From Cyprinodon diabolis (taxonomy: Eukaryota; Chordata; Actinopteri; Cyprinodontiformes; Cyprinodontidae): a stretch of DNA of 64,000 nucleotides. Of this stretch, positions 12,889 through 25,900 are shown piece by piece. Location: positions 37,614,235 to 37,678,234 of the forward strand of contig CM060066.1 of the NCBI GenBank assembly GCA_030533445.1, written 5' to 3'. The notes under the pieces were generated by a model, which worked only from the letters and a program-made list of their open reading frames with translations, had not been told where the DNA came from and did not search any database. Both the position numbers and the translations under genes were made by a program. Numbering within the stretch: the first letter of the stretch is position 1; every line of letters begins with the position of its first letter.

Positions 12889-13092
12889 AATCCCTTTATT
12901 GCCTCACAATGGGGAAATTCAGTCCCTGCATTTTGACCCATCCCTTTGGGGAGCAGTGGGCTGCCATTGTGTGGCGCCCGGGGAGCAGTCAGGGGTTAAG
13001 GGTTCTGCTCAGGAACCCATAGTGGAGGCTGTGGGGATCAAACTGGGTAGTTGCAACCGTCTCAGAGCACAAGCAAAACGCTCCTCTTTACA
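12889..13092. mobile_element. Dispersed LINE/SINE 3'-region-like repeat
   Basis: It contains the fish-repeat hallmarks CAATGGGGAAATTCAGTC, GCATTTTGACCCATCC, GCGCCCGGGGAGCAG and GGGGATCAAACTGGGTA. The block is common in teleost genomes as the end of a non-LTR element or SINE. A decayed relative lies at 35757-35878. Confidence 0.6.
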
Positions 13093-16000
13093 TATACATG
13101 TATCACAACCAGAGCCCTGGCTTTTGGGGCTCAAAGCCAGGGCCCATACTGTATGTGTTTGTTGAGTTTAGTATAAGAGTTGAAAGTTTATTCAAAATAT
13201 GCAGTAGGTGTTTTTTATTATTATTAGGAGTCTTTGCAATTTTTGTTTGCCTACCAATGCCTAATGTAAATTTTGTTTTTTCAGGTGTTTCTAAATCATT
13301 TTTGATTATTTTGGAGTGGCCAGTTAATGAGCTAGCCAACAAATAAAACACCTGGCATTTTGTTGTGTACGTATATCACAGCAACTGGAGGGTGGGATCC
13401 TGAGTTGCAGTCTCTCACAAAATATATGAGGAGGATTCCAGCAGATAACTAGAAAATGAATCTGAGCAGTCACCCTCCACAGAAAGAGCCAGAGAGAAGG
13501 TGAGGTAAGGCGACTGCCAGGGACGGAGCAGCAGCAGATAAGAGCTTAAAGGGAGAGGATGTGGCAGAAGAGGTAGCTACTTTCAAACAAAACCTGCATT
13601 TAATTGTTTGCTTTTATTTTATTTGACAAACTGACATTTCTGGGGGAATTATTTTCAAGGCTCAGCCTCGAAACTGATATTCAGTTATTCTTATTCATCC
13701 CCTACTGTATTTCAGTCATATTGACATGGAATCTGTACATAGAACCCTCTGGAAATGAACTTTCATTAGAGCCCTCACTCATGTCTCTTTGAAGATGTAA
13801 ACAGTGGTTATAGCCATTTAAAGTTGCCATATCAAGTGGTTCTCCTTTTTGGTCTAGTTTGGCTAAATCTTGCAGAACCCCTGGATAAACCCACAGAATT
13901 GTAATTTCATTATACTAATAACTACAGAGCTCAACCTAGAAAAACCTGTCTCTTTTGGCTCCTTCATTTTTGTTTCTAGCGACTACCTCCTTGCATCAGC
14001 CTATAGCTGCATGACAGAGAAAAGAACGAATGAAAAGCATAACATGTGGGTTTCAACCTCAACAACCAATAAGTGTTTATCAGTGAAAGAACATTTCATC
14101 ACTTCTACAAACAAACCAAGATATAAAGCTGCTGCCCCTACTCCAAATGGTTCCAAAACAGCATATATCTTAATTTGGATCTGCTTTTCATAGAAATTTT
14201 TGGTATTTCTGAGGTTTTTGTTGTTTTTGGTTCTTGCTCTTATTGTTTGCATGTGTCATAAGGAACAATAAAAAAAAAAAAAATTACATTTCTCTGATTT
14301 AATTTTCTTTACTAGAGTTAAAAAGATATTACTAATTAGTTTAAAAATGATCAATTAGCTTGCACGTAAACAGGCCTTAAAGAAAACACATTTGGCATGA
14401 TTATTCTAAGGTTTTAAAATCAGTCACTCTTAGAACTTTTCCTCTTAAAAGGGGATCAAAACTTTATCAAACAAAAAGAGGGATTTCGACATTTCTAAAT
14501 ATTTCTGCCAATTCAATCTGAATATCATAATTCAAATGGCTGACCAGAACTGAGCACTCATTGAACTAAGAATAAAGAAATGTCATGTCAAATTGTCATG
14601 ACCGATTTTTACCACTAACTAATATCCACAATAATTACCAAAAAAGAACATTTCTATTTTTAAGTGCTTAAAATGTAGCAATTTTCAGGAACTTACTGTA
14701 TGTGATTTTCTAAAAGCCTGAAAAAAATTATTTATCCATAAACCTGACTTTAAAGGTAAAGTTCGGTTATATTCAGAATTCAAACGTCTGAAAGTACTTT
14801 AAATATGAAATAATTACATACTGTTCAATAAAGGTAAGTTTTTTTTAATTAGGACTAATTTCATTTGAATGTGCTTTACTGGAGGAATCCATGTTTGTCA
14901 AAGACCAGCCACCTACCAGTTTGTGGCATTGTGGTGCGGTATCAGCTGTTGATCAAGTCTCAGTGCCATATCTGGTAATTGTCACAAAGAGCTTTTATCC
15001 AAGTCATCTTGAAAACATTCTTCTTCGAAATGTGGGCTACATATCACGTTTTTTGTCTGGAAAGAAGTTCAATGGCAAATCTTCCCTCTTAAATTTAGCA
15101 ATCCAATGACAAACCCGTCTGTGCAGGATCATGAATCAGAAAGGTGAAATAACAAAAAATTTTCACTTTTACCCAATGTTTACAACATCCAACTGCCATG
15201 CACGAGGGCATTGTCAGTTTAACTAAAGCTCTCGCAAATGGTGAAGTCCTCTCAAAATCTTATAAAATAATTATTGTTGATTGCATGGGTGTTTAGTAGT
15301 TCCCATTGATTTTGCTTTTAAAGCGGGGAGAATGGCGCTAGTCTTACCGCACCATGACGTCACTGTCAGAAGATGTCTGGAGTAAGGTGTTACTATATTT
15401 GGGCAAAAATGGCCGGTCCTGGACTCAGTGATATCAATGAAAATTACTATTTTTTTTTATTACTGATTAACGCTAACTTCATTAAATCAAGCATATTAGT
15501 TTCAGGTATAGGTAATGACCCATTGATCATTCCATTCTGCCCGGACTTTTCCTTTATTATTCGCTGATACTAATTCATTAGCAAATTGGGAAAAATTATG
15601 TATAGTAGTTCTTAGAAAGGTGGGATTTTTTTTAACTCCAGATACAGCGTTATTCATATCAGTTTGGAAGTCAGGTTGGAATATATTACAAATGGAACTC
15701 TGAGTCCTACAGTAACTAACAGCTCACATGTCAAAATAAGAGATATATACTGTATTAAACTGCCTGTTTTCATAGTCGAATAGGGAGCAAACAAAATAAG
15801 GTGATGAAATAATGAAAATTTTTGCACTTGAAGCATCACTTTGCCCCAGGGTTTTATATAGCACACTGAATGGTTCCAGTGACAATATCTTTCGAGAACA
15901 GCAATGTGAGAGTCTTACATCATAGGGAATAAGAACCACAAAAGAATAAGCAAGTAAGCAGCAAAAGGAAGTAAATATACTAATTTAGTTTTATCTGCTC

Positions 16001-16989
16001 TGAGTTGATGTATGTCTTCATCAGGTTGCACAACAAAGGACTTTACAGGGATGAAGCAAAGTAAAGCCACTGTTCTGTGTAGCACACCCTGAGCTTGGTA
16101 CATTGAGCAAAAAGAAATGCATGATTGAAGCAGAATACCAAAGAAAAAAAAGAATGGCAGATCAAACATAAATCTTAAAAAAAAGAGAAATCTGATGCAA
16201 TATCTGAATGAGTGTTTCCGCTGTGCGATCATTCAACACACACCATAAAATAACATCCGAACATCCGTTTCAGAAAAACTCTAGGCCAGGTGATGTTGAA
16301 AAAGTCTCTAATAACACAATATTAAAGGATAGACAATTTTTTTGACTGATTATTCTATTAATAACCAAATAAATATTTGTGAATTGTTATTGAAAATGTA
16401 TTATTATTATTATTAAACATGCATATGGAAAAACCTTTGGTCTAGTTTGATGTAGGAAAGTGACAAAAAAGTGTCTTTTTACACAGCAACCACTGTGATT
16501 TTCAGCTGTTCATGTGTCTATGCAAATGATATTTTTGCATGTTAGCTACTTCATTGGACTCTGTCACTTTTTACACTGCCCCTTACTGGTTAAACTTTGG
16601 AAGTGCATAAAAAAAAAATCTTAAACAGCCAATGAGAAAGGGGCTTTTGAGAATATTTACCACTTGTTCAAAGGAGTATTATGAATATAGAAACTTTAAA
16701 GCATAAATGTTATAAGGAAGTTATAATTTGTCATCTGCCCATTAGAGTGGATATCATATCTCACTAAATATATATACTGTTTGCTTCTGGAGAGAAAATA
16801 ATTAAATTAGATATTGTTGTAAGATAATAACTTACAGTTTGTCTTATTTTATTTTATTTCTAGAATAATATTTCAGTCTCATCTCTTGAACAGCATAAAA
16901 TTCAAGGAACTTGGGGGGAAAAATATCTAAGTTGATGACAAAAGTAAGTTAAGTCTTTTTTTTAGTATCTGTACTCAGGTATTTAGTTT
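13093..16989. other. Intergenic sequence; nothing recognised
   Basis: AT-rich. Short ORFs occur on both strands but none has recognisable content. A slightly GC-richer patch at 15300-15430 was not identified. Confidence 0.5.
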
Positions 16990-17007
16990 ATAGAAAATTA
17001 CTGAGAG

Positions 17008-17240
17008 CGACATACACTCAACAAAAACATAAACGCAACACTTTTGGTTTTGCTCCAATATTTTATGAGATGAACTCAAAGATCTAAAACTTTTTCCACA
17101 AACACAATATAACCATTTCCCTCGAATACTGTTGACAAATCAGTGAAAGTGAGATAATTTTGAGATAATCCATATCAAGATGCTGACTAGACACCATGAT
17201 TAGTGCACAGGTGTGCCTTAGACTGTTCATAATAAAATCA
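17008..17240 (+). mobile_element. Truncated mariner/Tc1-like element end
   Basis: The sequence ACTCAACAAAAACATAAACG, then CAACACTTTTGGTTTTGCTC, and later CACAGGTGTGCCTTAGACTG, resembles the 5' end of a widespread fish mariner family as I remember it. No matching inverted end follows within several kb, so this is a relic of one end. Confidence 0.55.
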
Positions 17241-17909
17241 GATTTGGAGATGCAAGACAATGTATGTATCAAGGTCTATTTCTTAGTTCTTACGTTTCAA
17301 TGCTTTCTGCAACAGTAATGCTGAGAATACCAGAGCTAAAAGCATTGAACTGCTTATCCAGGACTTCCTTTCTCACTCCAGTCTGTAATATCCTCTCTGC
17401 CTTTCTTAGTTTAGATCAAAATTAGACCAAGTCAGAATTTTGTATGTTTTTCTCTACCAAACAGTGAGAATTAGCTAATTTCCTGCACATAGTACTGCTT
17501 TTATAAGAATGGAGTTTGAAGTTATTTTCTATCCTTTAATAGGGCAAAAACTTACAATAAGTAAAGGAGATGGATCGATACTTTTACTTTTTTCCACAGG
17601 TCATTTTACTCTTACTAAAGCAAAGAATTTGAGTATGCAGATGATGTGAGCAACAGCGTCTGTGGAAATATGAGGAATAGAGGCATTCAAATTAGTTGAC
17701 AGTTTAGCCAAAGGTGAAGAAACTATAGATGCTGATAAGGTTGAGGATTAAAAAATAATATATGACTATTGTATATAAAACATCATAAAAACTGTTGCAC
17801 TGACAGATACTAAATACATTGATATTATTGAGCTTACTGACCAGGCTCAGTCTCTTTTTTTTTTTTTTTTGTTTAGTGCCATTGACCATTTTATTGTTGT
17901 TTTTTTAAA

Positions 17910-18366
17910 AGCTACAGTGTGTAATAATTACAGGGATATACAGTCAGAAATGTAATATATTATACATAACTATGTTATTTATCATCATCTACGAGCTCAG
18001 CCTCTTAACCTTAATATTTGCGTTGCCTTAGAATTCGTTATTTATAATTACATAGGAGCGGGTCTCGCAGCCATGGAGGCAGACATCTTTGCGCTACGGC
18101 AGCGCAGAGCCAACAAACTAGCGATCGGTCTGCGCCAGTCACGTGACATTTGTTGCTAAGACGCCATTTTTGGTGGAAAAGGCGTAGTGTAAACAACCGC
18201 AGCATAGCTAAACGAAGGACTAAAGGATTGAGTTTGTTTCTCTGACTATATGTCCCGTAACGCTCGCCGTACTGTTGGGGGGGAGAAGCGGTGGGGGGGA
18301 GATGTTCATGTTGCTGCGGTCTGCAGTCTGGACGTTAGATGTCGCTAAAAATTACACACTGTAGCT
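17910..18366. mobile_element. TTAA-flanked inverted-repeat element, copy 2
   Basis: 457 bp, the same family as 2042-2533. About 210 bases at the left (including CGGGTCTCGCAGCCATGGAG) and about 100 at the right are nearly identical to copy 1, while the middle differs. The ends are AGCTACAGTGTG and CACACTGTAGCT, with TTAA(A) on both sides. Confidence 0.82.
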
Positions 18367-18371
18367 TTAAA

Positions 18372-21300
18372 TCATTTTAATTTTTAAGATATACCATACG
18401 ACAGGAGAAGGAAGATAAGGTCTGAGAAGCCATCTGTTGATAAGTTATTAAGGGAGGGATGAGAAATGAGCTGAGAAGCTGACGGTTCTATTTTTATTCC
18501 AGTATAGATAAAATAAATGTTTTTACTGCAGTATTGGAAAAATTGAAAAAGCAATTAATCATTTTAAACAATGTGTAAACATTACTTCACAATTTTCAGC
18601 AATATGTTTTTTTGTTTGTCAAACCAATTATATTTCAAAGATGTCTACTCTATGAATATCCCTAAAAAAGCAGTTTTAGTTTGAATGTTTTTATTTACCA
18701 AAAGGACTATTTATCCAACTTTACATTTTTTAGGCTTAACTTGTGAAATATATTGTCAAATATCTATCGATGACTCTAAGAAAATGCAAAAAAACAAACA
18801 AAAACAAAAAACAAGGAAAAAAACTAGTGTCTCTAGCTTTTCTAACACAGAGAGCTTTTTGCTGGAGGAACATGACCTTTTTCAGGTTTCATTTGCTTAA
18901 AGTCTCTCATTAATACTGACTCTAAATGCACATGTTATCTTTTAAATGTCAGTTAAGGTTAAATGTCAAATTTTGGTAACAGCACACTGTGAGCGGACTC
19001 ATTTCTGTGCCAGAAATGTTAATGACAACGCTGTGTTACTCTGAGATTTGAATAGCATTAAAGCATCATTTATCTTTCTGTTTTTGACATTTGGCTGTGT
19101 GAGCAGCACTATTTAAATTGTCTTATATTTGTCATTGTAGATTAATCTAAAATAAGTTTGGATCAATGAGGTGCATTTTAAACTGGTAATACAGCATGTC
19201 ATAAGATATTGATTTATAACTTTAAGGAGTTGATACTTTTATCAATGTCAAGCAGCAGGATGAACAACAACATTTGTCCTACTCATCCGCTCTTCAGAAA
19301 GGCCCTATTTGGGAGAAATTACACTGACATAGTGATTGATAAGCATTGCTTAGACAGAAGAGGTGAAACATTCTACTGTGTCTTTTTTCATTTCCTTCTT
19401 AGTCCTGATTGCAATATAGAGATGTGATCAGTTGAGCTGAGAGATAAAAACCTGCCAATGATGCCAATATTTAGAGAACAAATCTTCCCAGGGATTCCAT
19501 TAGAGCTAGTAAAAGAAAAATTATGTAACATATTGGACCTATTCCTTAAATAAGAATATTATTGAGAATTGCATTCACTTCATTATCTAAATTCACAGAG
19601 TTAAATTCACATAGATTAATTATTCCAGATTATAAACAGTGTAGTGTTGTTTTGTTGTAAACTGTTCATACAAAATAAACTCTGCATTAAAATATTATGG
19701 ATCTGGCAACTCTTTATAATTATATAAACTTACATCTCAAACACTGAAGGTGTTGATATTTTATTTTCAAAATTTTGACAAAAAAACATAAGCTATAGTC
19801 CTGTTTCTTGTGCATCCAGATTACTCAGATAAGTATTACTTACATTTCCTATGAGATTGTCCTTTCACTAAATATGCATAACGCTTTTGTTAAAACGACC
19901 AAAGGCAGAGTTTAGTCTTGTGGCTTTATGAGCTACTCAGTAACATTTTGAATTACTTGGATTAATTATAATAGGATATTTTTTTACTTAATTCCCTAAT
20001 GTTAACTATTGAAAAGTATCTCTAAAATCATAAAATATGGGAAGAAAGTTTTTTTTTTAAAACAATAAAAAAAAAAAACATACATACAACGAACATCTAG
20101 AGTGGTGCAGATTTTAATTTTACATTTTATTTTCTATATAAATAATTGTTTTATACATCATTCTGATGGGTCCAGAATTCATAAATATTTACTTCTAATT
20201 ATGATGTCAATATCTGTACAAAAATATTGTGCAACAGGTATAGTGGGCTGAAGTCATATGAGATGGAGGTCAGGCCTTGCCTGGTCCTAACAACTCGTGA
20301 TAGAGATAAGAAATGGGTTCTTCTTGCTCATTTACATTTGGTACCAACTTAAGGAAGCAAAGGGGGTCAGTAGATGCCACTAAGAGGTGGCCACTTTACT
20401 TCAAACAGGTAAGCTTAATGTTTGCAGACCTTTAAACCTGTTGGCAAACTGTTTGGAACAGGACTGGGTTTAATTCCTATTTGCTTTTTTGTGTTTTTAC
20501 CCCAGATTTAACTCCTGGCCAGCAATTGCTTAACTTAATGCTATCACCTTCAAGGTAGTGAATAAAAGAAAAACTCTCTAATTATTATTAAAACAACCAA
20601 AGGAGTCATGGGCAACATTTCTACCATCTCTTTAATTAAATACTGAAATACCAACCAAGTCCAATCAACATTCATATATGAATTTACATAACATATAAAT
20701 CACACGGCTTATGGCATTGTACAGAGTATGTACACACGGCTACATTTACAAATATACCATTCTGCTCCTCTCATTTTTTTCAATCGTCTGTAGCAAATAT
20801 ATTTAATATAACAAAGCACAATAAAAAGAAACTTTAATCGTAAGCGTCCAAAATCCTTTTTCTGCTCCATTTTACACGTTTCAAGTATCTGAAGAGAGTT
20901 TTTGAGCTAAAGAGGGCATCAGACAAAAGGATAGAGACAGTGCTTATTTGTTTGTTTTATAAAAAATCAGCTTCACCATTAGCGATAGTAAAATAACAAA
21001 TAACAGGATTTTTTTTAGGAATACTGGGCTTTTTCAACGGGGAAACACTTTCTAGACTAAATACTCACAGGTGACAGATTTTGGAAGTAATTTAGGTCAA
21101 AGTATTAGAGCAATAGTGAAGTAGAGATTCTCCAGGGGTACATTGTAAACAAAGAACTATTAAGCTCTTCTAATCGTAGACAAACATAATGTCTAGTGTG
21201 ACGCATTGCATTTAGTTTGTTTATAGTTTACAAGCATAAAAATCATGTATGTTTCCCAGGATTCAATGAGAGCTGAGGACATGCACAGATCAACTGTTAG

Positions 21301-22179
21301 CAGATGTTTTAAGAAAATAGACAAATGAAGACAATGAAGACAAATGAAGATGTACAAAAGCTGTATTCCAAGACTAACAAAAGAAAGTTGTAAATGTGAT
21401 TTTTTTCTTAATGAGGACTTGTGGACAGTCAGTATATCAATTGCACCCAAAAATCTAAGTTTGGTAACTGGTCATCCTTTTTAGAGGGATGAAAAGAAAC
21501 TCAGAAGTTCAAATATAAGCTGAGTTTTGCCATCTAGATGAATGAAAAATTGAATGTTTAGATCACTTGTTTTTTTAGACTGTTCACGTCTTCTGAAAGG
21601 TTGCAAAAACATCACTTGTAACTAAAATGATGCAGCCTAGCCATCCAAAACATATAATTACTTTCACACAAAAAAAATCCCTTTATGGTAGCTGTTTTAA
21701 ATAGTTCAAGGAGCAGAGTACCACTAATAAAGAAATAAAATTTGTGAAATACATTTATATCTGAATGGTTTACTGGAACAGTAATAAATACATTAAAAAA
21801 ATGGAAAATGTATAATCATATAGATATGTCAATAACTCATAAAATCCTGGATAATCAATGTAGACATAATTAAGACAATATTTTCTGTTTTACAGCCCTT
21901 CCTCTCATCTGATGGCTAAACTTAGACAAATAAACTTCATATTAATCTCCTTTCAGACAGCACAGTTTGCTTTGATCTCTTACTTTGATTGGTGAGTGCC
22001 TAACTAGTTAAAGCCAACCAATTAATGTTGTGCTGCAAAAACACCACTTTAGGAAGATATACAATTTTAAACTCATTTTATTGATCAGTTTAATATTGAA
22101 TTGTACTTTATAATTAATTATTTCCACATTTGATTCTAGATTTTAAAAGTTATTGGGATTAAAATATATTCAAATATCT
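18372..22179. other. Sequence downstream of npnt; nothing recognised
   Basis: AT-rich, with many chance poly(A)-signal hexamers. No exon of a neighbouring convergent gene could be recognised. The distal end of the npnt 3' UTR could extend here. Confidence 0.45.
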
Positions 22180-22859
22180 GAACATTTATTTACATATTAA
22201 ATGTAACATTCTACTATAATTAGTGTTTATCATATTATTTATTATTTAGTGAATTATTGCAGTGTGGACTCAATTATTACGTTTGGAATAAATCCATACA
22301 GGATCTAATTTTGGCAAATGGAATCTGTCCTAAATTTACATTCCAATATTATAGTTCAGAATTTCCTGATGAAAATCAACTACCTGGATTTCTAGGTGTC
22401 TAAGTCAAATTCAAGTTAATGAGGAGCTATAAACTGTGTCTAAAATATTTGAAAAAAGCAAAAGTGCAAGGCAAAGGAACTGAGCCCTTTCTAGAGAAAT
22501 CCATAAATGAATGTATGCTCCTTGTGTGGTGGCTGAAGGTTTGCCAGAGCTATATGAGATGCAGGACATTTCCATTGTGCTCAGAACATGCAGAATTATA
22601 GGGTGAGAAGACTAGAAGAGTAATGTCAAAAATACCCCCATGAGATTGGGCTGACTCCTTCTTGTTCGTGGATAGATGAATTGCTGAAAAATCCTGTAAC
22701 ACATTCTGCATATACATAAGTTTTGATTCCCCTCAGCAGGAAGCAAAAGTGAGACGAGATGGGAAAAAGACGGGATCAAAGCAGAATAAGGAGTCAGTTC
22801 TCTTTATGATGATTTCCCCTCTCGTTGTCCTTTTTGTCTGGCCTTCATTGTACTTTCAG
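22180..22859 (-). other. npnt: Probable npnt 3' UTR with candidate poly(A) signals
   Basis: On the minus strand the sequence after the stop has no long ORF. The first clear AATAAA hexamer is at 22238-22243, with another at 22185-22190. These would give a 3' UTR of roughly 620 to 700 nt. The region is so AT-rich that further hexamers occur downstream (22077-22082), so the true end cannot be chosen from sequence. Confidence 0.4.
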
Positions 22860-22970
22860 TCAGAGTCTCCTCAGATTGTGCTCATCTGTGCAGGAGCCTT
22901 TCCTCAAGGTGATATCATCCACAGCCATCTCTCCACTTCGGCCTCTGCCACGCTCCCCCTTCAAGATAAC
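22860..22970 (-). CDS. npnt: npnt terminal coding exon: end of MAM domain and stop
   Basis: A 111-nt coding segment after acceptor TTCACCAG, in phase 0. It encodes [19 protein letters not shown], then ITLRKGSC, a short tail TDEHNLRRL and a TGA stop at 22860-22862. It completes the MAM domain with the [12 protein letters not shown] motif and the fourth cysteine. Mammalian nephronectin stops four residues or so after that cysteine; here the tail is about nine residues and basic at its end. The 3' UTR follows towards lower coordinates. Confidence 0.95.
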   Translation of the reverse strand, partial: VILKGERGRGRSGEMAVDDITLRKGSCTDEHNLRRL

Positions 22971-25900
22971 CTGGTGAACAGCAGGAAAATAAACATTGGT
23001 ACATAATGATAAAAGGGATCTTTAAAGCTTTTGCAGCAGCCATAATCCATTTCCTTTTAAGAGAAAAGAAAAACGTATATATTAACAATAAACTGATATG
23101 TGAAGAGTTTACCTGGCAGTTATTTTAAATTAAAACAGCTTACAGGAATTGGAATATGTTATACTACTGAGTGGGTGGTGAAAAAGGAGAGGATGGAGGA
23201 AGGGTATGGCAGACCTTTTTGACATTTATTAGCTTGCCTTAATATGTAATTCAGATGTCTTAAATGCATTTTTTCCAAGTCAAAATGAGCATTTCAAATA
23301 TCTAAAATAACATTCTCCCTACTGAATGTAAAAGAAACATTTCAGATATCTGAAATTAAATTCTTACTAGTACAAATGACGTCATGTTTCCCATTCAGGT
23401 GTATTGGGTTTTTACTTCCAGATTTCTAAAATAAAATTCTTCCTATCTAAAATAAACATACTTCCAATCAAAAACTAAATGCTGACAAGGAGGAACTCTT
23501 ATTTCAGATCTTCACAATAGTGTTACTACAAGTCACAATTATTCTTTCAGATATCAAAAATAATATGACATTATAGATATCCAGAAATCCAATTCTTGAC
23601 ATAAAAAATATATTTCTGCAAGTAGAAATTTCATTACAGATATCAACAACTTGTTTTATTTATATGTTAATTAGAATTACAGTACAGATATCTCAGTTTT
23701 AATAATGCATGTCTATAATTTTATTTTAGATACTTGTACAAGAATAATGAGGCTCAGTTTAAACATAAAATAAGCAGGCTGACTAGTCACATTCCTATAA
23801 TAGAGTGCACTAAAGAATTCTACCTAGTCACAATTACAATGTTCCTAGTTAGAATTGTATTTTAGATACCACTAATTACATTTCTACTGGTAGAAATTAC
23901 ATTTTAAGTACTCTAGAATCAAATTTGTACTATTAAGAACTACATTTCAGATACGTACAAATCTTTACTTTAAGTGGCAGATTGATTTGTATTTCATATT
24001 CAGGTATCTTTAATAGTATTCCTTCTATCTGAAATTAAAATTTCAGATATCTGAAATGTAATTCTTATTACTAGTACAAATGACACCACCTTTCCCCATT
24101 CGTGTGTATTGGGCCATGACTTTCAATATCCAAAATGACATTACTCCTATCTGAAATAAACATTCTGGATGACTAAAAATAAATTTCAGATCTATGTTAT
24201 ACAATTGTTACTTTTCATAATTTTTATTTCAGATATCAAGAATGGAGAAAACATTGCAGACATCTAAAGTATAATTTCTGGCATCCAAAATATATTTTTA
24301 CTAGTACAAATGTAGTTGTAGATATCTCTATATATATTTGTACTAGTAAAAATAGGAACAATTTAGTTGTGAATATCCATAATTGCCATTCTTCCTATCT
24401 AAATTCGAAATGAGTACTTTAACGTAACTGATCATTGATGCAACGTATGAGTTGGACTATGGAAGCAAATCGTTACCATATTTTAAATGAAAAAGCATTT
24501 TCAGAAATGCTTTTTCATTTTAAGACTGTGGCTGCATTGTTTGACTCATAAATTAAATTAGTCATCAATCAAATCTGTTTGCATATTCATTTTCTTCTTT
24601 AACACTGCTCATCCTTTTACTTAATTAAAATGAAAAAGAAAAAGACATTTGAGATTTATTTTTCAAAATGTACCCCAGCAAATACATACCAAAATTCAAT
24701 TTAAAATGTCAAATTTGAAAATGAAAAAGCATTTCCAGAAATACTTTTTCATTTTAAGAATGTGGCTGCATCATTTGACTCATAATTAAATAAGTAATCA
24801 ATCATCCTATTTGCATTTGCATTTTCTTCTTTAAGACTGCACATTTTATACCATAATCAAAGAGAAAACACAGCGGACATGGCTTTTTCGTTTTCGTGGT
24901 CTGCCTGCAAAGTACTGTCCGAAACTGAATTGCAGGGTCTTTAGCATCACAGGTCATGGCACTCCCTCAAATTGTAAAAACACTTTTAGAATTAGCTGAG
25001 CAGGTAGAATCCAATCCAATATGGTAACGATTTGCTTTCATATTCGACATTGTTGAGCACTGCACCCAGGAGGTCATTATTCCCACTTGCTAACACTCTC
25101 TGAATATTTTTCCCTCTGGAGTAAAATGGAGGCAGACATTAACAGAACTTCTGCTTTTGACAGACTTTCTGGTGTTTCTCGTGCAATACACTCTCTGCTG
25201 CCACAAATCCCCTGGTTGAGGATGAGCTCATTTCATTTTCTTTCCATTCTGTCCAGACTATCACCGACACAATTACTGCTTTCAAATCCAGAGAGGAAGC
25301 TAAACTCATAAAACTGAATGTCTTGAATTTAGGTTTGAAATTCTTAAACTATGTAAGATACACTATGTTTGGTCATTTTTTCTTGAGATTAAGAATGTTT
25401 ATTTTAGATAGGAAGAATGTTATTTTAGATATCTGGAAGTAAATGCCCAAAACACAAGAATAGGAAACCTTACGTCATTTGTACTAGTAGGAATTACATT
25501 TCAGATAACTCAAATGTTTATTTTAGATAGGAAGAATGCTATGTTAGATATCTGAAATGTTGATTTTGACTAGGAAAAAAATAATTAGAGAGATGTGATA
25601 TATATATTTAGTCAAGCTAATAAATGTCAAAAGTGCCACTTATAATTTGTAAAGATTTCTAGGTATCCGAAAATTTATTCTTACTAGTACAACTATATTT
25701 TTGGCATCCTGAAATCAAATTTTTGCTAGCAAAAATGTTATTTAGTATATCTATATGTACAGTTCTGACTAGTAGGAATTAAGTTTTGACCAGGAAGAAC
25801 CTTCTTTTACAGATCAACAAATGGAACAATAGAGAGGACAGTGCTTCTAATAAATGTAAAAACGGATTGCCATAGGGTTGTTTATATTATTCCCTAAAGG

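Noticed and set aside
1..22179. Exons of a convergent downstream neighbour gene (tbck would be expected from mammalian synteny)
   Set aside because: No segment showed recognisable kinase or TBC-domain coding sequence with splice signals.
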